Assembly: GCA_025361505.1 (NCBI GenBank)
Contig: JANYKZ010000098.1
Location: forward strand, 1-49,142
Reading direction: 5' to 3'
DNA length: 49,142 nt
From: Coriobacteriia bacterium
Lineage (GTDB): Bacteria; Actinomycetota; Coriobacteriia; Anaerosomatales; PALSA-660
The position numbers were made by a program, and so were the translations under genes. Below the pieces are notes generated by a model. It did not search any database and was not told where the DNA came from. It saw nothing but the letters and a program-made list of their open reading frames with translations. Below are positions 45,410 to 49,142 of the stretch, in pieces (position 1 is the first letter of the stretch; the number at the start of each line of letters is the position of its first letter).

Positions 45410-46408
45410 ATGAGCGAGTACGACCGACAGGAAAGTCGCAACGAGGACCACGGGATCGAGGACTCGCACAGCGGCTTGCCCGCGATGCCTCCGATGACCG
45501 ACGCGGAGTCGCACATCCATGACGACCAGGAGAGCCGCACCCTGTGGGGCGATGCCTGGAGACGGCTGCGCAAGAACCGTCTCTCGATCATCGCTCTGGT
45601 GTGGCTGACGATCGTGGTCGTCTCTGCCATCTCCGCAGACCTCTGGGTCCCGAAGACGCTCGGTGACCCCCGCGCGATCGACTCGTCCACCGTCATGGCG
45701 AACCAGTTGAAGGACTCCTCGTTCTCGCACCCGCTCGGCACCGATGACCTTGGCCGCGACATCCTCGGTCGGCTCATCTACGGAGCCCGGGCTTCGCTGA
45801 CCGTCGGCATCGCCGCGGTCGCCATCTCGGTGATCATCGGCCTGCTCCTGGGCGCGCTCTCGGGCTTCTACGGAGGCGCGGTCGACTCGTTGATCATGCG
45901 AATAACGGACGTGTTCCTCGCGTTCCCCTACATACTGTTCTGCGTGCTCATCTTGGCGATGCTCCCATCGTCGGCACGCGGCATCGGCCCCGTCATCGTC
46001 TCGATCGGCCTGCTGGGCTGGCCGAGCTTCGCGCGACTGTTCCGCAGTTCGGTGCTGTCGGTGAAGCAGAACGACTACGTGGACGCCGGTCGCGCCGTCG
46101 GCGCATCCGACTCACGGCTCATGTTCCGGCACATCATGCCGAACGCCATCGCCCCGATCATCGTGTACGCGACGATGTCGATCGGCGGAACGATTTTGAC
46201 CGAGGCGGCGCTGTCGTTCCTCGGACTGGGAGTTCAGCCGCCGGAGATCTCGTGGGGCCGCATGATCAACGACGGCCGCAACTACCTCATCGGCAACCAC
46301 CCGGGTCTGGTGTTCTGGCCGGGCCTCGCCATCATCCTCACCGTGCTCGCGTTCACGTTGCTCGGCGACGGACTGCGCGACGCCCTCGACGTCAAGATGA
46401 AGGACTAG
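45410..46408 (+). CDS. oppC: Oligopeptide ABC transporter permease OppC
   Basis: Second permease of the Opp transporter, 332 residues. A hydrophilic N-terminal extension of about 45 residues precedes the DUF-type opening RLRKNRLSIIALVWL, followed by the HPLGTDDLGRDILGRLIYGARASL signature and the EAA loop (DAGRAVGASDSRLMFRHIMPN). ATG 45410 is preferred over GTG 45404 because ggaggag lies about 7 nt before the ATG. Six transmembrane segments. oppD follows 3 bases after. Confidence 0.93.
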   Translation: MSEYDRQESRNEDHGIEDSHSGLPAMPPMTDAESHIHDDQESRTLWGDAWRRLRKNRLSIIALVWLTIVVVSAISADLWVPKTLGDPRAIDSSTVMANQLKDSSFSHPLGTDDLGRDILGRLIYGARASLTVGIAAVAISVIIGLLLGALSGFYGGAVDSLIMRITDVFLAFPYILFCVLILAMLPSSARGIGPVIVSIGLLGWPSFARLFRSSVLSVKQNDYVDAGRAVGASDSRLMFRHIMPNAIAPIIVYATMSIGGTILTEAALSFLGLGVQPPEISWGRMINDGRNYLIGNHPGLVFWPGLAIILTVLAFTLLGDGLRDALDVKMKD

Positions 46409-46411
46409 CGC

Positions 46412-47431
46412 ATGGGCGATCACCTGCTGGAGGTCACCGGCCTCAAGATGTACTTCTACACGCGTGACGGCGTGGTCAAGGCCGTCGACGGCGTGTCGTT
46501 CGTGCTCGACAAGGGCGAGACCCTCGGAGTCGTGGGCGAGTCCGGTTCGGGCAAGTCGGTCACCGCACTGACGATGATGCGGCTCACGCCCATGCCCCCG
46601 GGCAAGGTGGAGGCCGGCGACGCGAAGTTCAAGGGCCGCTCGCTCATCACCATGAAGGAAGACGAGATCCGCAAGATCCGCGGCAACGAGATCGCGATGA
46701 TCTTCCAGGACCCGATGACCTCGCTCAACCCGGTCTACCGGATCGGGCGCCAGATCGCGGAGCCGCTCGTCATCCACAAGGGCATGTCCAAGAAGGACGC
46801 GCTCCTTCGGGCCGTAGAGCTGCTCAGGCTCGTCGGCATCCCGAATCCGGAGCAGCGGGTGAAGGACTACCCGCACCAGTTCTCCGGCGGGATGCGGCAG
46901 CGCGCGATGATCGCGATGGCGCTCGCGTGCGACCCCGACGTGCTCATCGCCGACGAGCCGACGACGGCGCTCGACGTGACGATCCAGGCCCAGATCATCG
47001 AGCTCATGCAGGAGCTTCAGAAGCGCACCGGGTCAGCGATCATCATGATCACGCACGACCTCGGCGTCGTGGCGGACATGGCCGATCGCATCCTGGTCAT
47101 GTACGCCGGCCGTCCCGTCGAGTACGGCACGACCGACGAGATCTTCTACAAGCCGATGCACCCCTACACGTGGGGGCTCATGGACTCCATCCCGACCCAC
47201 AGCCTGGTCGAGAAGAGCGCTTTGAACCCGATCAAGGGACAGCCGCCCAGCCTCATCGACGTCCCCTCGGGCTGTGCGTTCCACCCGAGGTGCCCGTACG
47301 CCCAGCAGCGGTGCACGGACGAGATCCCCGAGTACCGGATCGTCGAAGGCACCCATGGGACCGCGTGCCACTTCGCCGGAGATCCCGGTTTTGTCCGACG
47401 ACTGGTCGAGAACGCGGGGGTGAAGGCGTAG
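46412..47431 (+). CDS. oppD: Oligopeptide ABC transporter ATP-binding protein OppD
   Basis: ATPase subunit of 339 residues. Walker A GESGSGKS at 42-49, Q-loop near [12 protein letters not shown], signature FSGGMRQR, Walker [13 protein letters not shown] and switch His in MITHDLG. The C-terminal oligopeptide-type extension holds a Cys-rich motif ([16 protein letters not shown]) that in some homologues binds an iron-sulfur cluster. Pairs with OppF; the gene ends exactly where oppF begins. Confidence 0.95.
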   Translation: MGDHLLEVTGLKMYFYTRDGVVKAVDGVSFVLDKGETLGVVGESGSGKSVTALTMMRLTPMPPGKVEAGDAKFKGRSLITMKEDEIRKIRGNEIAMIFQDPMTSLNPVYRIGRQIAEPLVIHKGMSKKDALLRAVELLRLVGIPNPEQRVKDYPHQFSGGMRQRAMIAMALACDPDVLIADEPTTALDVTIQAQIIELMQELQKRTGSAIIMITHDLGVVADMADRILVMYAGRPVEYGTTDEIFYKPMHPYTWGLMDSIPTHSLVEKSALNPIKGQPPSLIDVPSGCAFHPRCPYAQQRCTDEIPEYRIVEGTHGTACHFAGDPGFVRRLVENAGVKA

Positions 47432-48499
47432 ATGAAGCTCCTCGACGTTCAGGGACTCGTCAAGCACTTCCCGATCCACAAGGGCCTGCTCATGCGCGAG
47501 GTGGGCCAGGTCAAGGCCGTCGACGGCGTCAGCTTCGATCTGGAGAAGGGCGAGACGCTCGGTCTGGTAGGGGAGTCCGGCTGCGGCAAGTCGACCACCG
47601 GCCGCTGCATCATGCGGCTCATCGAGCCGACCGACGGCGTCGTATCCTTCGACGGTCGCGACGTGCGCTCGCTGAAGGGCCCGGATCTCAAGGCCTTCCG
47701 GCGCGACGTGCAGATCATCTTCCAGGACCCGTACGCGAGCTTGAACCCCCGCTTCACCATCGGCGAGATCATCGGGGAACCGCTCCTCGTGCACAACGTG
47801 GGCAACACCGCGTCGCGCACGTCGCGCGCGAAGGACCTTCTCGAGATCGTCGGTCTCAACCCCGAGCACATCAACCGCTACCCGCACGAGTTCTCGGGCG
47901 GTCAGCGCCAGAGGATCGGCATCGCCCGCGCACTTGCCCTGCAGCCGAAGCTGATCGTGTGCGACGAGCCGGTCTCCGCGCTCGACGTGTCGATCCAGGC
48001 CCAGGTGCTCAACCTGCTCGACAAGCTGCAGGACGAGTTCGATCTGACCTACCTGTTCATCGCGCACGACCTGTCGGTCGTGCAGCACATCTCCGACCGC
48101 GTGGCGGTCATGTACCTCGGCCAGATCGTCGAGATCAGCGACTGGCGCAGCCTGTACGAGGCGCCGCACCACCCGTACTCGCAGGCTCTGCTGTCGGCGG
48201 TTCCCGTGCCGGATCCCGAGATCCAGCGCACCCGCGAGCGGATCCTGCTCGTTGGTGATCCTCCCAGCCCTGTCGACCCGCCGAGCGGCTGCCGCTTCCA
48301 CACACGCTGCCCGATCGCGCAGTTCCCGATCTGCGCCGAGAGCCAGCCGGAACTCCGCGAGGTGCGTCCGGGTCACCGTGCGGCATGCCACTTCGCCGCT
48401 CCGTACCCGATCCCGCTGGACAAGGCCTGCACGACCATGATCGGCGACGAGCCGTGCTCGCCGTACCAAGCGATGATGGCCGCGAAGGCCGCGAAGTAG
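47432..48499 (+). CDS. oppF: Oligopeptide ABC transporter ATP-binding protein OppF
   Basis: Second ATPase subunit, 355 residues. Walker A GESGCGKS at 47-54, signature FSGGQRQR, Walker [13 protein letters not shown], switch AHDLSVV and C-terminal oligopeptide motif [17 protein letters not shown]. It starts directly after the oppD stop. The last gene of the transporter operon; a separate promoter and tRNA gene follow. Confidence 0.95.
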   Translation: MKLLDVQGLVKHFPIHKGLLMREVGQVKAVDGVSFDLEKGETLGLVGESGCGKSTTGRCIMRLIEPTDGVVSFDGRDVRSLKGPDLKAFRRDVQIIFQDPYASLNPRFTIGEIIGEPLLVHNVGNTASRTSRAKDLLEIVGLNPEHINRYPHEFSGGQRQRIGIARALALQPKLIVCDEPVSALDVSIQAQVLNLLDKLQDEFDLTYLFIAHDLSVVQHISDRVAVMYLGQIVEISDWRSLYEAPHHPYSQALLSAVPVPDPEIQRTRERILLVGDPPSPVDPPSGCRFHTRCPIAQFPICAESQPELREVRPGHRAACHFAAPYPIPLDKACTTMIGDEPCSPYQAMMAAKAAK

Positions 48500-48529
48500 T
48501 AGGGCCGGCCCTGCTCAGGAATGCAGGGG

Positions 48530-48558
48530 TTGGCGGTCGGCGGAGTGGTTGCTATACT
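48530..48558 (+). promoter_or_regulatory. Promoter of tRNA-Leu
   Basis: TTGGCG (48530-48535), 17 nt, TATACT (48553-48558) preceded by TGC, an extended -10. The 16-base segment GTTGCTATACTCCGAA is identical to that at the promoter near 33720. Confidence 0.75.
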
Positions 48559-48588
48559 CCGAATCCGCGCCTCAAGGGGTGCGAGTAC

Positions 48589-48674
48589 GTCCGAGTGGCG
48601 GAATGGCAGACGCGCTAGGTTGAGGGCCTAGTGAGGGCAACCTCATGGGGGTTCAAGTCCCCCCTCGGACACCA
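48589..48674 (+). tRNA. tRNA-Leu (anticodon GAG)
   Basis: Class II tRNA of 86 nt with encoded CCA. Acceptor stem GTCCGAG/CTCGGAC; anticodon stem CTAGG/CCTAG with loop TTGAGGG, so anticodon GAG reads CUC/CUU Leu codons; variable arm TGAGGGCAACCTCA; T arm GGGGGTTCAAGTCCCCC. Preceded by a near-consensus promoter and followed by a hairpin. Confidence 0.95.
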
Positions 48675-48683
48675 CGTATGACC

Positions 48684-48713
48684 AGCGGCTTCTCTCGCAA
48701 GAGGGAAGCCGCT
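48684..48713 (+). terminator. Terminator hairpin after tRNA-Leu
   Basis: AGCGGCTTCTCTC, tetraloop GCAA, GAGGGAAGCCGCT: 13 pairs with one G-U, 9 bases after the tRNA CCA. The following bases tcgattgt are only weakly T-rich. Confidence 0.75.
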
Positions 48714-48733
48714 TCGATTGTCACTGAGGCATC

Positions 48734-48990
48734 CGGTACGTGTACATCGAGCCGGCGAACCCGACCCTCAACGAAAGGGCCGAGTGGTCGTATCCGACCC
48801 AAGCTCGAGTCTGATCAACTGCTCGGCCACACCGACGATGCCGAGCTCAGGGCGATGCTCGTGGGCCGGCAGGAGTTCTAGCACGTGAATCATCCCCACG
48901 CTGCCTTGGGCAAGCGAACGCACTACGAGGTCCTGCGTGAGAAGATGGCGTCGAGAGCAGGGCCAAGCGAGGTTGGGGCCTTCACAGCTC
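48734..48990 (+). pseudogene. Degenerate C-terminal fragment of an IS481-type transposase
   Basis: Translated pieces align by eye with the end of the integrase-core transposases of the IS481 group, which read roughly YIKPRTPRLNGKVERSHR...EWEDFYNYHRPHGALGGQTPYERLKEK. Here frame one (48734-48790) gives RYVYIEPANPTLNERAEWS; after a shift to another frame come DQLLGHTDDAELRAML, then a stop TAG (48879) where Tyr is expected, then NHPHAALGKRTHYEVLREKMA. One frameshift and one nonsense codon make it a dead remnant. The N-terminal two-thirds and the terminal repeats are missing. It lies directly after tRNA-Leu. The stretch 48675-49012 holds only the terminator and this remnant. Confidence 0.6.
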
Positions 48991-49012
48991 CAGTCCGTCA
49001 TAGGGGGATCTC

Positions 49013-49142
49013 ATGCGTCGTTCAGTCGTTCTGTCTCTGCTGGTGTGCATGGTGGTCGGATTCGCGCCGTCGGGAGGGCATGCCCCAGCATTCGCCTCCG
49101 ACCCCATCTCCGCGACGCAGGTTCTGCAGTCCGGTGTCCTTG
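49013..49142 (+). CDS. Start of a secreted protein, cut by window end
   Basis: ATG 49013 follows agggggat and opens 43 complete codons to the window edge, MRRSVVLSLLVCMVVGFAPSGGHAPAFASDPISATQ. The first 28 residues form a clear Sec signal peptide with a likely cleavage site after AFA. The rest of the protein is outside the window, so its function cannot be stated. It is not listed in the ORF track because it is partial. Confidence 0.7.
   Translation, partial: MRRSVVLSLLVCMVVGFAPSGGHAPAFASDPISATQVLQSGVL

Noticed and set aside
48645-48881. The 78-codon track ORF spanning the tRNA end
   Set aside because: It starts inside the tRNA-Leu gene and runs through the terminator hairpin; only its last part corresponds to the transposase remnant.

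Overview
This window is about 49 kb of high-GC DNA with dense, mostly plus-strand operons. Gene content and order (uvrC, rapZ, yvcK, whiA, gap, pgk, tpiA, gpmI, secG; amtB-glnB-glnD; a Gram-positive-type LexA box at uvrA; an actinobacterial-looking GlnR-type box at amtB) suggest a deep-branching member of the Actinomycetota. The [NiFe] hydrogenase, the multiheme cytochrome c, the probable selenocysteine codon and the B12 adenosyltransferase fit an anaerobe, perhaps Coriobacteriia-related. That placement is inference; there is no rRNA gene here to confirm it.

Layout. 1-3.3 kb: coaE, a lytic transglycosylase and uvrB. 3.3-6.6 kb: a secreted membrane-anchored protein (minus strand), then a CadC/SmtB-type ArsR repressor overlapping a heavy-metal P-type ATPase. 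The ATPase metal-binding domain is complete only if an in-frame TGA is read through, probably as selenocysteine. 6.8-9.6 kb: small membrane proteins and an ABC1/UbiB kinase. 9.5-14.9 kb, minus strand: larE, a PduO-type adenosyltransferase, glnD, glnB and amtB. 15.1-18.0 kb: uvrA behind a perfect LexA box.

18.3-30.1 kb is the accessory centre: a TPR membrane protein, an NHL-repeat membrane protein with a possible PIN-like tail, the small and large subunits of an exported [NiFe] hydrogenase, and a six-heme secreted cytochrome. The order, spacing and flanking residues of its heme motifs closely resemble OmcS, the filament-forming 'nanowire' cytochrome of Geobacter. After a strong hairpin come a degenerate P-loop ATPase-like protein, a membrane-anchored partner and a large secreted multidomain protein. 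I read this as a candidate H2-oxidising extracellular electron transfer module: the exported hydrogenase has no membrane anchor and no cytochrome b, and its large subunit ends exactly at the residue where maturation proteases normally cut.

30.2-42.1 kb is conserved: uvrC, a condensation-domain-like acyltransferase, a small holin-like membrane protein, rapZ-yvcK-whiA with 4-bp overlaps, then lower glycolysis (gap, pgk, tpiA, gpmI) and secG. 42.4-48.5 kb is a complete oligopeptide ABC transporter (oppA, B, C, D, F). The window ends with tRNA-Leu(GAG), a terminator hairpin, a decayed IS481-type transposase fragment and the start of a secreted protein cut by the window edge.
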